Assembly: GCF_002002885.1 (NCBI RefSeq)
Contig: NZ_CP019510.1
Coordinates: 248,001-312,000 of the forward strand
Source of the DNA: Janthinobacterium sp. LM6
GTDB lineage: Bacteria > Pseudomonadota > Gammaproteobacteria > Burkholderiales > Burkholderiaceae_D
Length of the DNA: 64,000 nt
Direction: 5' to 3'
This document shows positions 25,406 through 34,500 of the stretch, in pieces. The first letter of the stretch is position 1, and each line of letters opens with the position of its first letter. The translations under genes were made by a program, and so were the position numbers. The notes under the pieces are model-generated. The model searched no databases, was not told where the DNA came from, and worked only from the letters and a program-made list of their open reading frames with translations.

Positions 25406-27847
25406 ATGAATGCTGTTTTACAACCCTCCGCCTGCTTCCATTGCGGCTTGCCCGTCCCCGGCGGTTCCAACTGGAACGTCACCATCGACGACGTGCCGCG
25501 CGCCATGTGCTGCCCCGGCTGCGAAGCGGTGGCGCAAACCATCGTCGACATCGGCCAGAGCGCGTATTACCGCGACCGCGACGAGTACGCCGTCAACGCG
25601 GCCGGCGCCGCCATGGTGCCGCCCGAACTGCGTTTGTACAGCAATGACGACGCGCAATTCGCGCGCGACGCCAGCAGCTGCGAAGCGACGCTCTCCGTCG
25701 AGGGCATCCGCTGCGCCGCCTGCGTCTGGCTGATCGAGCGTCAACTGACGCGCCTGCCCGGCGTGCAGGCGGCCAGCCTGAACGTCGCCACGGAGCGCCT
25801 GTACGTGCGCTGGAGCCGCGCCGAATGCGAGCCGGGCGACATCCTGCAAGCCGTGCGGCAAGTCGGCTACACGGCCTATCCGTACGACGCCGTGCGCCAT
25901 GGCGAGCGGCTGCAAAAGGCCAGCAAGACCCTGGGCCGCCAGCTGTTCGTGGCCGGCCTGTCGATGATGCAGGTGATGATGTACGTGGCGCCGTCCTACC
26001 TGGCGGCCGAGGATGGCACGCTGGACGAGAATATGGCCAGCCTGATGCGCTGGGCCAGTTTGCTGCTGACCTTGCCGGCCATCTGCTATTCGGCCATGCC
26101 GTTTTTCCAGGGCGCCTGGGCCAGCCTGCGCGCGCGCACCCTGGGCATGGACGTGCCCGTGGCGCTGGGCATCCTGGCCGCCTTCTTCGGCAGCGTGGTG
26201 GCGACCTTTACGGGACGCGGCGAGGTGTATTACGACTCGGCCACGATGTTCATCTTCCTGCTGCTGTGCAGCCGCTATTTCGAGCTGCAGGCGCGCCGCA
26301 AGGCCGCCTCGGCGCTGGAACGGCTGCAGCACGCCTTGCCCGCGTCCGCCTCGCTGATGGCGGGCTTCCCGGACAACCGCGCCACCACCCTGGTGCCGGC
26401 CGGCAGCCTGGCCGTCGGCGACATCATCTTGGTGAAACCGGGCGAGGCGATCGCCGCCGACAGCGTCATCATCGAGGGCACGAGCGCGCTCGATTTATCG
26501 CTGCTGACGGGCGAAAGCGCGGCGCAGCGCAGGAAGATGGGCGAGCGGGTACCGGGCGGGGCCATCAACGCCAGCGCGGCGCTCATCTTGCGCGTGCTCA
26601 AGCCGGCGCGCGAAAGTACCCTGTCCGACCTGCTGAAACTGATCGAGCGGGCCGGCAGCGGCAAGCCGCAGATCGCCCAATGGGCCGACAAGGTCGCCGC
26701 CTGGTTCGTGCTGGGCCTGCTGCTGTTTGCCGTCGCCGTGTTCGCCTTCTGGAGCTGGCACGATGCGGCGCAGGCGTGGCCCGTGGCGATTGCCGTGCTG
26801 GTCGTGTCCTGCCCGTGCGCGCTGTCTCTCGCCACGCCGACGGCGCTGGCGGCCGCCACCGACAGCCTGCTGCGGCGCGGCGTGCTGATCGTCCAGCCGC
26901 ACGTGCTGGAAACCCTGCACCGCGCCACCCACATCGTCTTCGACAAGACGGGGACATTGACCCTGGGCCGGCCCGTGCTGCGGCAGATCGAGGGCCTGGA
27001 CAGCATGGCGGAAGACGATTGCCTGCAGGTGGCCGCCGCGCTGGAAGCGGGCAGCGCCCATCCGCTGGCACAAGCCATCCTTGACGCCGCCGAAGGATTG
27101 CCAGGACAGCAGCCGTGCGCGCATGCGGAACACCTGCAGGAAGTGCAGGGCCAGGGCCTCGAAGGCGTGGTCGACGGCGTGCGCTACCGTCTGGGCAATG
27201 CGGCTTTTGTCGCCGCCATCGCCGGCCCGCCGCTGGGCGACACGGCCGTCGGCATGCAGGGCATGACGCCGCTGTACCTGGGCACGCAGGGCCGGTGGCT
27301 GACGCGTTTCCTGCTCAGCGACGCGCTGCGCCCGGAAGCGCGCGACGTCGTCGCGTATTTCCACCGGCGCGGCAAGCAGGTCGTGCTGCTCAGCGGCGAC
27401 CAGGAAGCGCTGACGCAAAGCGTGGCGGCCGAGCTGGGCATCGCCACGGCCTGCGGCGAGTGCCTGCCCGATGAAAAGCTCGACTTCGTGCAGCAATTGC
27501 AGGCGACGGGCGCCGTCGTGGCGATGGTCGGCGACGGCATCAACGACGCCGCCGTGCTGAGCGGCGCCGACGTCTCCTTCGCCATGGGTTCCGGCGCCGC
27601 GCTGGCGCAAGCCCATGCGGACACGGTGCTGCTGTCGAGCCAATTGGTCTCCGTGCTCGACACGGCCAAGACGGCCGCGCGCAGCATGCGCATCATCCGC
27701 GAAAACCTGGGCTGGGCCACCTTGTACAATCTGACGGCCATCCCGGCCGCCGCGCTGGGCTTTTTAAACCCCTGGCTGTCCGGCGTCGGCATGGCTGCCA
27801 GCTCGGCGGTCGTCATCGCCAACGCCCTGCGCCTGCGGAAAGCCTGA
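25406..27847 (+). CDS. ccoI: Copper-exporting P-type ATPase for cbb3 assembly
   Basis: An 813-residue P1B ATPase that moves copper to the periplasm for the cbb3 oxidase. The N-terminal FixI-type cysteine region (CFHCGLPVP, CCPGCEAV) is followed by a heavy-metal-associated domain with GIRCAACVWLIE. The transport motif CPC is at 469-471, the phosphorylated aspartate D513 lies in DKTGTLT, and GDGINDAAVL is the hinge. Eight membrane helices are expected. The ATG at 25406 is used. It is followed two bases later by ccoS. Confidence 0.95.
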   Translation: MNAVLQPSACFHCGLPVPGGSNWNVTIDDVPRAMCCPGCEAVAQTIVDIGQSAYYRDRDEYAVNAAGAAMVPPELRLYSNDDAQFARDASSCEATLSVEGIRCAACVWLIERQLTRLPGVQAASLNVATERLYVRWSRAECEPGDILQAVRQVGYTAYPYDAVRHGERLQKASKTLGRQLFVAGLSMMQVMMYVAPSYLAAEDGTLDENMASLMRWASLLLTLPAICYSAMPFFQGAWASLRARTLGMDVPVALGILAAFFGSVVATFTGRGEVYYDSATMFIFLLLCSRYFELQARRKAASALERLQHALPASASLMAGFPDNRATTLVPAGSLAVGDIILVKPGEAIAADSVIIEGTSALDLSLLTGESAAQRRKMGERVPGGAINASAALILRVLKPARESTLSDLLKLIERAGSGKPQIAQWADKVAAWFVLGLLLFAVAVFAFWSWHDAAQAWPVAIAVLVVSCPCALSLATPTALAAATDSLLRRGVLIVQPHVLETLHRATHIVFDKTGTLTLGRPVLRQIEGLDSMAEDDCLQVAAALEAGSAHPLAQAILDAAEGLPGQQPCAHAEHLQEVQGQGLEGVVDGVRYRLGNAAFVAAIAGPPLGDTAVGMQGMTPLYLGTQGRWLTRFLLSDALRPEARDVVAYFHRRGKQVVLLSGDQEALTQSVAAELGIATACGECLPDEKLDFVQQLQATGAVVAMVGDGINDAAVLSGADVSFAMGSGAALAQAHADTVLLSSQLVSVLDTAKTAARSMRIIRENLGWATLYNLTAIPAAALGFLNPWLSGVGMAASSAVVIANALRLRKA

Positions 27848-27849
27848 AC

Positions 27850-28029
27850 ATGGAAGCACTGTATCTCCTCATCCCCTTGAGCGTCGTGGTCGTCTTCATC
27901 GCGCTGTGGGTGTATTTCACGGCCTCGGACAGCGGCCAGTTCGACGACCTCGTCGGACCGGGCCTGCGCGTGCTGCAGGACGACGATACGACAGTCAAGC
28001 CGCCGGCGCCCGGCGAACCGCACGCCTGA
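27850..28029 (+). CDS. ccoS: cbb3 oxidase assembly protein CcoS
   Basis: A short gene of 59 codons. One membrane helix (LYLLIPLSVVVVFIALWVYF, about 4-23) is followed by the family motif SDSGQFDDL and a hydrophilic tail ending PAPGEPHA. CcoS proteins help install haem and copper in the catalytic subunit. It starts two bases after ccoI, completing the hemN-safE-ccoI-ccoS run before the oxidase structural genes. Confidence 0.92.
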   Translation: MEALYLLIPLSVVVVFIALWVYFTASDSGQFDDLVGPGLRVLQDDDTTVKPPAPGEPHA

Positions 28030-28079
28030 CGTTTCCCCCTCCGGCGCGCTGGCGCCTGGCCATCGTTGAAATACGCCTT

Positions 28080-28093
28080 TTGACACAGGTCAA
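28080..28093 (+). promoter_or_regulatory. FNR-family site, distal ccoN promoter
   Basis: TTGAC-ACAG-GTCAA is a symmetric variant of the FNR half-site pair, with C/G in place of T/A at the inner position. It lies 106 bases upstream of the perfect box before ccoN. It could bind FNR weakly or another CRP/FNR-family protein. Confidence 0.45.
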
Positions 28094-28185
28094 GCCCTGA
28101 TTGCAGGGATCTTGCATGGCTTTTTTGACGGGAATATCACTTTATTTCGATGCCAGTTCGCTACGCTTATTTCATCCGGGGAATT

Positions 28186-28199
28186 TTGATCCACATCAA
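28186..28199 (+). promoter_or_regulatory. FNR box upstream of ccoN
   Basis: TTGAT-CCAC-ATCAA is a perfect FNR half-site pair. A putative -10, TACTCT (28222-28227), begins 29.5 bases from its centre, as expected for class II activation. ccoN starts at 28268. Confidence 0.88.
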
Positions 28200-28267
28200 A
28201 GTTTTTTCGCGGTCAAACACTTACTCTCTGGCCACCATCATAAATAGTAATTCCAGGGAGAGTCTTT

Positions 28268-29695
28268 GTGGATCAATCGCTGAACTATAACTACAAGATC
28301 GTGAAGCAATTCGCGGTCGCTACTGTGGTATGGGGCATCATCGGCATGCTGGTAGGCGTTATCATCGCCGCTCAGCTGGCCTGGCCTGCCCTGAACCTCG
28401 ACATACCATGGCTGACATACGGACGCCTGCGTCCGCTGCACACGAATGCGGTGATTTTCGCCTTCGGCATCTGCGGCCTGTTCGCCACCTCGTACTACGT
28501 CGTGCAACGCACCTGCCAGGTGCGCCTGTTTTCCGACAAGCTGGCTGCCTTCACGTTCTGGGGCTGGCAAGCCGTGATCCTGTGCGCGGTCGTCAGCCTG
28601 CCCATGGGCCTGACCCGCGGCAAGGAATACGCCGAGCTGGAATGGCCTATCGCCATCCTCATCGCCGTCGTCTGGATCGCCTACGCCATCGTTTTCTTCG
28701 GCACCTTGATCAAGCGCAAGGTCAAGCACATCTACGTGGCCAACTGGTTCTTCGGCGCCTACATCCTGGCCGTGACGATCTTGCACGTGGTCAATGGCGC
28801 CGTCATGCCGGCCTCGTTCACCAAGTCGTATTCCGCGTATGCGGGCGTGCAGGACGCCATGATCCAGTGGTGGTACGGCCATAACGCGGTGGGTTTCATC
28901 CTGACCGCCGGCTACCTGGGCATGGTCTACTACTTCATCCCGAAACAGGCCGAGCGCCCCGTGTACTCGTACCGTCTGTCGATCGTCCACTTCTGGGCGC
29001 TGATCTTCACCTACATGTGGGCGGGTCCGCATCACCTGCACTACACGGCATTGCCTGACTGGACGCAATCGATCGGCATGGTCTTCTCGCTGGTCCTGCT
29101 GGCACCAAGCTGGGGCGGCATGATCAACGGCATCATGACCCTGTCGGGCGCCTGGCACAAGCTGCGCACCGACCCGATCCTGAAATTCATGATCGTTTCG
29201 CTGTCGTTCTACGGCATCGCCACCTTCGAAGGTCCGATGATGTCGATCAAGACCATCAACTCGCTGTCGCACTACACCGACTGGACCGTTGCCCACGTGC
29301 ATGCGGGCGCCCTGGGCTGGGTGGGCTTCATCACCATGGGTTCGATCTACTACCTGCTGCCGCGCCTGGCGGGCCGCACGCAGATGCACAGCACGCGCCT
29401 GGTCGACGTGCACTTCTGGGTGGCCACCATCGGCATCGTGCTGTACATCGCGGCAATGTGGATCGCCGGCGTGATGCAGGGCCTGATGTGGCGCGCGGTC
29501 AATCCGGACGGCACCCTGACCTACACCTTTGTCGAGAGCGTGAAAGCAACGTATCCGTACTACGTGGTGCGCGTGGCCGGTGGCCTGCTGTACCTGTCGG
29601 GTATGTGCATCATGGGCTACAACACCTGGATGACCTTGCGCGGCAGCAAACTCCCCGTCGCCCGCATTCCGGAACTGAACGCGGCGCACGCCTGA
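28268..29695 (+). CDS. ccoN: cbb3 cytochrome c oxidase subunit I
   Basis: The 475-residue catalytic subunit of the high-affinity terminal oxidase, with 12 membrane helices, holding haem b, haem b3 and CuB. Visible marks are [20 protein letters not shown] with the haem-ligand histidine, [18 protein letters not shown] for the CuB region and [16 protein letters not shown] near the C-terminal haem ligands. The start is GTG, with GGGAGAG five bases upstream. Transcription probably starts from the FNR-box promoter. ccoO follows after 15 bases. Confidence 0.97.
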   Translation: MDQSLNYNYKIVKQFAVATVVWGIIGMLVGVIIAAQLAWPALNLDIPWLTYGRLRPLHTNAVIFAFGICGLFATSYYVVQRTCQVRLFSDKLAAFTFWGWQAVILCAVVSLPMGLTRGKEYAELEWPIAILIAVVWIAYAIVFFGTLIKRKVKHIYVANWFFGAYILAVTILHVVNGAVMPASFTKSYSAYAGVQDAMIQWWYGHNAVGFILTAGYLGMVYYFIPKQAERPVYSYRLSIVHFWALIFTYMWAGPHHLHYTALPDWTQSIGMVFSLVLLAPSWGGMINGIMTLSGAWHKLRTDPILKFMIVSLSFYGIATFEGPMMSIKTINSLSHYTDWTVAHVHAGALGWVGFITMGSIYYLLPRLAGRTQMHSTRLVDVHFWVATIGIVLYIAAMWIAGVMQGLMWRAVNPDGTLTYTFVESVKATYPYYVVRVAGGLLYLSGMCIMGYNTWMTLRGSKLPVARIPELNAAHA

Positions 29696-29710
29696 TAGGA
29701 GCATAAGCAA

Positions 29711-30325
29711 ATGAAATTTTCACATGCATGGATTGAGAGAAACCCCTGGCTGCTGATCGCCCTGGTCACGGTGGTGATCAGCATCGGCGGCGCCGTCGAG
29801 ATCGTTCCCCTGTTCTTCCAGAAGAGCACGACGGAGCCGGTCGCCGGCCTGAAGCCGTACTCGCCGCTGCGCCTGGCCGGCCGCGACATCTACGTGCGCG
29901 AAGGCTGCTACAACTGCCACTCGCAGATGGTGCGTCCGCTGCGCGCGGAAACGGAACGCTATGGCCACTATTCGGTCGCCGGCGAGTTCGTCTACGACCG
30001 TCCGTTCCAGTGGGGTTCCAAGCGCACGGGGCCGGACCTGGCCCGCGTGGGCGCCCGCTACAGCGACGAATGGCACCGCACGCACTTGAACAACCCGCGC
30101 GACGTGGTGCCCGAGTCGAACATGCCGTCCTACCCCTGGCTGGCGAAGACCAAGCTGGTGCCTGACGACATCATGCCGAAGATGCGCGCCCTGAAACGCC
30201 TGGGCCAGCCGTACAGCGATGAAGAGATCGCCGCCGGCCCCGCGCAGCTGCAGGACAAGACGGAAGAAGACGCCCTGGTCGCCTATCTGCAAGGCCTCGG
30301 TACATTAATCAAAACAAGGAATTAG
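29711..30325 (+). CDS. ccoO: cbb3 oxidase monohaem cytochrome c subunit II
   Basis: A 204-residue membrane-anchored cytochrome c. The N-terminal anchor helix is at about 13-32. The single haem-binding motif is CYNCH at 66-70 (followed by SQMVRP, a CcoO signature). The axial methionine is probably in NMPSYPWL. It passes electrons from CcoP to CcoN. The ribosome-binding sequence TAGGAG lies before the ATG. ccoQ follows after one base. Confidence 0.97.
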   Translation: MKFSHAWIERNPWLLIALVTVVISIGGAVEIVPLFFQKSTTEPVAGLKPYSPLRLAGRDIYVREGCYNCHSQMVRPLRAETERYGHYSVAGEFVYDRPFQWGSKRTGPDLARVGARYSDEWHRTHLNNPRDVVPESNMPSYPWLAKTKLVPDDIMPKMRALKRLGQPYSDEEIAAGPAQLQDKTEEDALVAYLQGLGTLIKTRN

Positions 30326-30326
30326 C

Positions 30327-30530
30327 ATGGCAATCGAAAACCTGTTTGACAGCGCCAGCAGCGTCATGACGGTGGTTTCCTTTACGACGTTCGTGGGCAT
30401 CCTGTGGTGGACGTTCAGCCGCAGCAACAGCGACTTCGACGCGGCGGCGCGCCTGCCGTTCGCCGACGACGCGCTCGACTATCCGGCCGAGGCCGAGATG
30501 AACCTGGCGAAGGAGCATAACCATGGCTGA
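30327..30530 (+). CDS. ccoQ: cbb3 oxidase small subunit CcoQ
   Basis: A 67-residue single-helix protein (helix about 16-32). The FixQ/CcoQ pattern is TFVGILWWTFSRSNSDFDAAARLPF. CcoQ stabilises the oxidase complex. It lies between ccoO (one-base gap) and ccoP, which it overlaps by eight bases, indicating tight translational coupling. Confidence 0.93.
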   Translation: MAIENLFDSASSVMTVVSFTTFVGILWWTFSRSNSDFDAAARLPFADDALDYPAEAEMNLAKEHNHG

Positions 30531-31443
30531 CTTTACCAATGGCTTCTGGAATATCTACGTCATCGTGCTGTCCCTGCTGGGCATCATCGGCTGCGGCGTG
30601 CTGCTGTACTCGCAGTCGAAAGTAAAAGTGGCCGCCGGCGCGCCTGCCGACGGCACCACGGGCCACGTGTGGGACGAGGACTTGAAGGAACTCAATACGC
30701 CGATGCCGCGCTGGTGGATGTGGTTGTTCTACATCACCATCGTCTTCGCGCTGGCGTACCTGTTCCTGTATCCGGGCCTGGGCAACTATGCCGGCAGCCT
30801 GGGCTGGAAATCCACGGGCCAGTACGAGGAAGAGCTGAAGAAGGCGGAAGCCGACTACGGTCCCCTGTTCAACAAGTACCTGAGCCAGGACTTGAAGACG
30901 GTGGCCGCCGATCCGCAGGCGCAAGCCATCGGCCAGCGCCTGTTCCTGACCTACTGCGCGCAATGCCACGGTTCTGACGCGCGCGGCAACAAGGGCTTCC
31001 CCAACCTGACGGACAAGGACTGGCTGTATGGCGGCGAACCCGACATCATCAAGACCACCATCCTGCACGGCCGCAATGGGCAAATGCCGCCGATGGGCGC
31101 CGCGCTCGGTTCCGAAAAGGATGTCGAGAACGTGGCCCATTACGTGCTGAGCCTGTCCGGTTCCACCTCGGATCCCGTCAAGTCCGTGCTGGGCAAGGCC
31201 AAGTTCGGCGCCTGCATGGCCTGTCATGGCGCCGATGCCAAGGGTAACCAGATGCTCGGCGCGCCGAACCTGACGGACAAGACCTGGCTGTACGGCGGCA
31301 GCGCCGATACCATCATGGAAACCGTGCGCAAGGGACGCAGCAACACCATGCCGGCCTTCAGCGATTTCCTCGGCGAATCCAAGGTACACGTGCTGTCGGC
31401 GTATGTCTGGAGCCTGTCGAATCCGCAGGCACCCGCAAAGTAA
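30523..31443 (+). CDS. ccoP: cbb3 oxidase dihaem cytochrome c subunit III
   Basis: A 306-residue dihaem cytochrome c. An N-terminal FixP-type region with two hydrophobic helices (about 8-28 and 65-88) anchors it. The haem motifs are CAQCH at 145-149 and CMACH at 231-235. It receives electrons from soluble cytochromes and passes them to CcoO. It overlaps ccoQ by eight bases; ccoG starts two bases after its stop. Confidence 0.97.
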   Translation: MADFTNGFWNIYVIVLSLLGIIGCGVLLYSQSKVKVAAGAPADGTTGHVWDEDLKELNTPMPRWWMWLFYITIVFALAYLFLYPGLGNYAGSLGWKSTGQYEEELKKAEADYGPLFNKYLSQDLKTVAADPQAQAIGQRLFLTYCAQCHGSDARGNKGFPNLTDKDWLYGGEPDIIKTTILHGRNGQMPPMGAALGSEKDVENVAHYVLSLSGSTSDPVKSVLGKAKFGACMACHGADAKGNQMLGAPNLTDKTWLYGGSADTIMETVRKGRSNTMPAFSDFLGESKVHVLSAYVWSLSNPQAPAK

Positions 31444-31445
31444 AA

Positions 31446-32828
31446 ATGGAACCTCAAGTCATCAAGATGTATGCGGCCCGCGAGCAAATCTACCCTCGCG
31501 AGGCCAAAGGACGCTACGCTACCTGGCGATGGGTATGCGTATGGCTTACCCAGCTGGCGTTCTACGGCTTGCCGTGGTTGACCTGGAATGGCAGGCAAGC
31601 CCTGCTGTTCGATTTGACCACGCGCAAGTTCTACATTTTCGGCGTCGTGCTGTGGCCCCAGGATTTCATCTATCTGGCGGCCCTGCTGATCATCTGTGCG
31701 TATTTGTTGTTCCTCGTCACGGCCATTGCCGGGCGGGTGTGGTGCGGGTTCTCTTGCCCGCAAACGGTATACACGGAAATTTTCCTGTGGGTCGAACGCC
31801 GCATCGAGGGCACGCGCAGCGCGCGCATGGCCCTCGACAAGCAGGGCCCCTCCGTGCGCAAGGCGTTCAAGAAGACGGCCAAGCACCTGGTATGGGGCGC
31901 CATCGCCCTGTGGACGGGCTTTACCTTTGTCGGCTACTTCACGCCGATCAAGGAACTGGCGCACGCGGTGACCACCTTGAATTTCGGTCCCTGGGAATGG
32001 TTCTGGGTCTTGTTCTACAGCCTGGCAACCTACGGCAACGCGGGCTGGCTGCGCGAGCAGGTGTGCAAATACATGTGCCCCTACGCGCGCTTCCAGAGCG
32101 CCATGTTCGACCAGGACACCCTGATCATCACCTACGATGCCAAGCGCGGCGAACCACGCGGCGCCATGAGCAAGAAGGCCGGCAACAACGACAAGCTGGG
32201 CGATTGCATCGACTGCACCCTGTGCGTGCAGGTGTGTCCGACCGGCATCGATATCCGCAACGGCCTGCAGTATGAATGCATCGGCTGCGCCGCCTGCGTC
32301 GATGCCTGCAACAGCGTGATGGACAAGGTCGAGCGGCCACGGGGACTGGTACGCTACAGTACCGACCATGCGATGGAAAACAACTTCAATTCGAAGCAGA
32401 TACGCCAGCGCGCCATGCGCCCGCGCGTCTTGATCTACACTTCCATCCTGGCCCTGATCATCATCGCCGTATGTACTTCGCTGGCGTTGCGCACGCCCCT
32501 GAAAATGGACGTGATCCGCGACCGCGGTTCCATGGGACGCGAAGTGGAAGACGGCATGATCGAAAACGTCTACCGCCTGCAGATCATGAACACCTCGGAG
32601 CAAAGCCAGCATTTCAAAATCAGCGCTTCCGGCTTGCCGGGCCTGACCTTGCTGACGCGCGAAGAAGTGACCTTGCAGCCAACGGAAACGCTGGGTTGGC
32701 CGATTCGCCTGCGCGTGCCGCACGGCGTGGGAGAGAAGGGCTCGAACAAGATTGCGATCGAATTGCAATCGCTGGACGACCCGTCGCTGCATGTGCGTGA
32801 AAGCGCGGTATTCATCGTGCCGCGGTGA
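31446..32828 (+). CDS. ccoG: Copper/iron-sulfur assembly protein CcoG
   Basis: A 460-residue membrane ferredoxin of the CcoG/FixG/RdxA family. About five membrane helices precede two 4Fe-4S motifs, CIDCTLCVQVCP and CIGCAACVDAC, followed by a periplasmic immunoglobulin-like C-terminal domain. An earlier conserved GRVWCGFSCPQTVYTE is also typical. CcoG is thought to reduce copper for cbb3 assembly. It belongs to the ccoNOQPG run. A palindromic repeat begins nine bases after the stop. Confidence 0.95.
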   Translation: MEPQVIKMYAAREQIYPREAKGRYATWRWVCVWLTQLAFYGLPWLTWNGRQALLFDLTTRKFYIFGVVLWPQDFIYLAALLIICAYLLFLVTAIAGRVWCGFSCPQTVYTEIFLWVERRIEGTRSARMALDKQGPSVRKAFKKTAKHLVWGAIALWTGFTFVGYFTPIKELAHAVTTLNFGPWEWFWVLFYSLATYGNAGWLREQVCKYMCPYARFQSAMFDQDTLIITYDAKRGEPRGAMSKKAGNNDKLGDCIDCTLCVQVCPTGIDIRNGLQYECIGCAACVDACNSVMDKVERPRGLVRYSTDHAMENNFNSKQIRQRAMRPRVLIYTSILALIIIAVCTSLALRTPLKMDVIRDRGSMGREVEDGMIENVYRLQIMNTSEQSQHFKISASGLPGLTLLTREEVTLQPTETLGWPIRLRVPHGVGEKGSNKIAIELQSLDDPSLHVRESAVFIVPR

Positions 32829-32837
32829 TGTTGATTT

Positions 32838-32864
32838 GGGGTTGGACCCTCTGGGTCCGACCCC
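32838..32864. repeat. 27-bp GGGTCNGACCC-type double palindrome, copy 2
   Basis: Arms GGGGTTGGACCC and GGGTCCGACCCC flank TCT. As RNA on the plus strand, the single mismatch becomes a G-U pair. It lies nine bases after the ccoG stop. Confidence 0.8.
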
Positions 32865-32935
32865 GGTATTTCGCCGTAGGGGTATCATCAATCATGCGTT
32901 AGGGTCACTTGATTTTCAACCCGGAAGCAAAAGCT

Positions 32936-32962
32936 GGGGTCAGACCCACAGGGTCCGACCCC
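32936..32962. repeat. 27-bp GGGTCNGACCC double palindrome, copy 3
   Basis: Arms GGGGTCAGACCC and GGGTCCGACCCC flank ACA. It ends one base before the AAGGAG ribosome-binding sequence of fixH. Copies 2 and 3 lie 71 bases apart in the same orientation, between two genes that are normally one transcription unit. Confidence 0.8.
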
Positions 32963-32974
32963 AAGGAGAACAAA

Positions 32975-33499
32975 ATGTCCGACAGTCTGAAACTGCAAGC
33001 ACCCGTTGCACCGTGGTACAAGCATCGCTGGCCATGGCTGCTGATGATCGGCCCCGGCCTGTCCGTGGTCGTCGGCAGCTTCATGGGCTATATCGCATTT
33101 ACCCAGCCCGATGCGCTGGTGGTGGGCGATTATTACAAGCAGGGCAAGGCGATCAACCAGGATTTGAAGCGCGACACGATCGCCAGCGATCTGGCGATGG
33201 ATACGAGCCTGTCGTACGACGTAGCGGCAGCGCGCCTGAGCGGTTCCGTGCACAGCTTCGGCAAGGCGTATCAGGCGCCTTTGCTGCTGCACCTGGCGCA
33301 TGCGACGTTGCCGGAAAAGGATATCAAGCTGCTGGTGCAACCCGATGCGGCCGGCAATTTTTCCGTCGCGTTGCCGATGCTCGAGCGCAGCCGCTGGCAA
33401 GTGCTGGTGGAAAACGACAAGCGCGAGTGGCGCCTGTCCGGCATCTGGACCTGGCCGTTGCAGCGCAGCATCGCGCTGCATGCCGACGAGGAACTGTAA
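32975..33499 (+). CDS. fixH: FixH/CcoH-family protein
   Basis: A 174-residue protein with one N-terminal membrane helix (about 22-42, WPWLLMIGPGLSVVVGSFMGY), then the FixH motif VVGDYYKQGKAINQDL and a periplasmic beta-rich domain. Members help assemble or stabilise the cbb3 oxidase. AAGGAG lies seven bases before the ATG at 32975. Two repeats separate it from ccoG, which may tune its expression relative to the operon. It is convergent with fnr, with three bases between the genes. Confidence 0.92.
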   Translation: MSDSLKLQAPVAPWYKHRWPWLLMIGPGLSVVVGSFMGYIAFTQPDALVVGDYYKQGKAINQDLKRDTIASDLAMDTSLSYDVAAARLSGSVHSFGKAYQAPLLLHLAHATLPEKDIKLLVQPDAAGNFSVALPMLERSRWQVLVENDKREWRLSGIWTWPLQRSIALHADEEL

Positions 33500-33502
33500 G
33501 TC

Positions 33503-34261
33503 TTACTTGCAGATGTCCGTGCCGGCCGTAATCGCTTTCAACTTGGCCGGCTGCAGGATCTCGATCTCGCGGTTCGACACGCGCAGCCAGCCTTCCTTCT
33601 TGAATTTCGACAATAAGCGGCTGACGCTCTCGATGGTCAGGCCCAGGTAGTTGCCGATTTCCTCGCGCGACATGCGCAGCTGGAATTTGCTGCTCGAATA
33701 GCCGCGCGCTTCATAGCGCGAGGCCAGGTTGACGATGAAAGCGGCGAAGCGCTGCGTCGCCTGCATGTTACCCAAAAGCAACATAACGCTTTGCTCGCGC
33801 GTGATTTCCTGGCTCATCATGCGGTGGAAGTGGCGCAGCAGGGTCGGCATATTGCCCAGCAATTGTTCCAGGCTGGAAAAGGGGATTTCACACACTTCGC
33901 TGTCTTCCAGCGCCACCGCATTACAGTGGTGGCGGTCGGCGCTGATGGCGTCCATGCCCAGCAGTTCGCCCGCCATCTGGAAGCCCGTCACCTGCTCTTC
34001 GCCGCCCGGATTGATCTGGTACGTCTTGAAATGCCCCAGGCGGATCGCATACAGGTTCTGGAACGAGTCGCCGATGCGGAACAGCGAAGCGCCGCGCACG
34101 ATCTTGCGGCGGCGGCCAATGATCTGGTCCAGCCTGTCCATATCGCCCACATCGAGGCCCATCGGCAGGCACAATTGATGCATGCTGCAGGTCGAGCATC
34201 GCGCACGCAACGCCTCCACGTTCACGGTGGGCAAGGTTGGAGTGAGGAGCGCTTCAGTCAT
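33503..34261 (-). CDS. fnr: FNR-type oxygen-sensing transcription factor
   Basis: A 252-residue CRP/FNR-family regulator with the oxygen-labile 4Fe-4S cluster. The N-terminal ligands are Cys22, Cys25 and Cys31 (CSTCSMHQLC); the central one lies in DSEVCEIPF, as in E. coli FNR. A cyclic-nucleotide-binding-like domain covers about 35-150. The C-terminal helix-turn-helix is MSREEIGNYLGLTIESVSRLLSKF, whose E..SR residues recognise TTGAT half-sites. Such sites occur upstream of the aerotaxis and ccoN genes here. The ATG at 34261 is preferred over 34291, which would add ten residues. Confidence 0.95.
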   Translation of the reverse strand: MTEALLTPTLPTVNVEALRARCSTCSMHQLCLPMGLDVGDMDRLDQIIGRRRKIVRGASLFRIGDSFQNLYAIRLGHFKTYQINPGGEEQVTGFQMAGELLGMDAISADRHHCNAVALEDSEVCEIPFSSLEQLLGNMPTLLRHFHRMMSQEITREQSVMLLLGNMQATQRFAAFIVNLASRYEARGYSSSKFQLRMSREEIGNYLGLTIESVSRLLSKFKKEGWLRVSNREIEILQPAKLKAITAGTDICK

Positions 34262-34500
34262 GTCGGTACCTTTTAGAAAATGCAACAACAAGTTTACTGC
34301 ATACAGGGTTGCCGTGTGCCAATTTCACCGCAATTTCGGCGAATAAACGACGTCCAGCCTTTAATTATATGGCAACATCGTCAAAAGCCCATGCGGGGCG
34401 GGCAATTTGCGCGGTGGCGCTTGCCAAGCTGGGGCATTGATAGGAAAATTCCTGACAGCATTATCTGCCGCCTGTGCCGCCTGGTACTGAAAAGGAAATC

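Noticed and set aside
34292-34500. FNR box in the fnr/hybrid kinase gap
   Set aside because: TTGAT occurs once (TTGATAGG...) but lacks a matching ATCAA half-site at the right distance.
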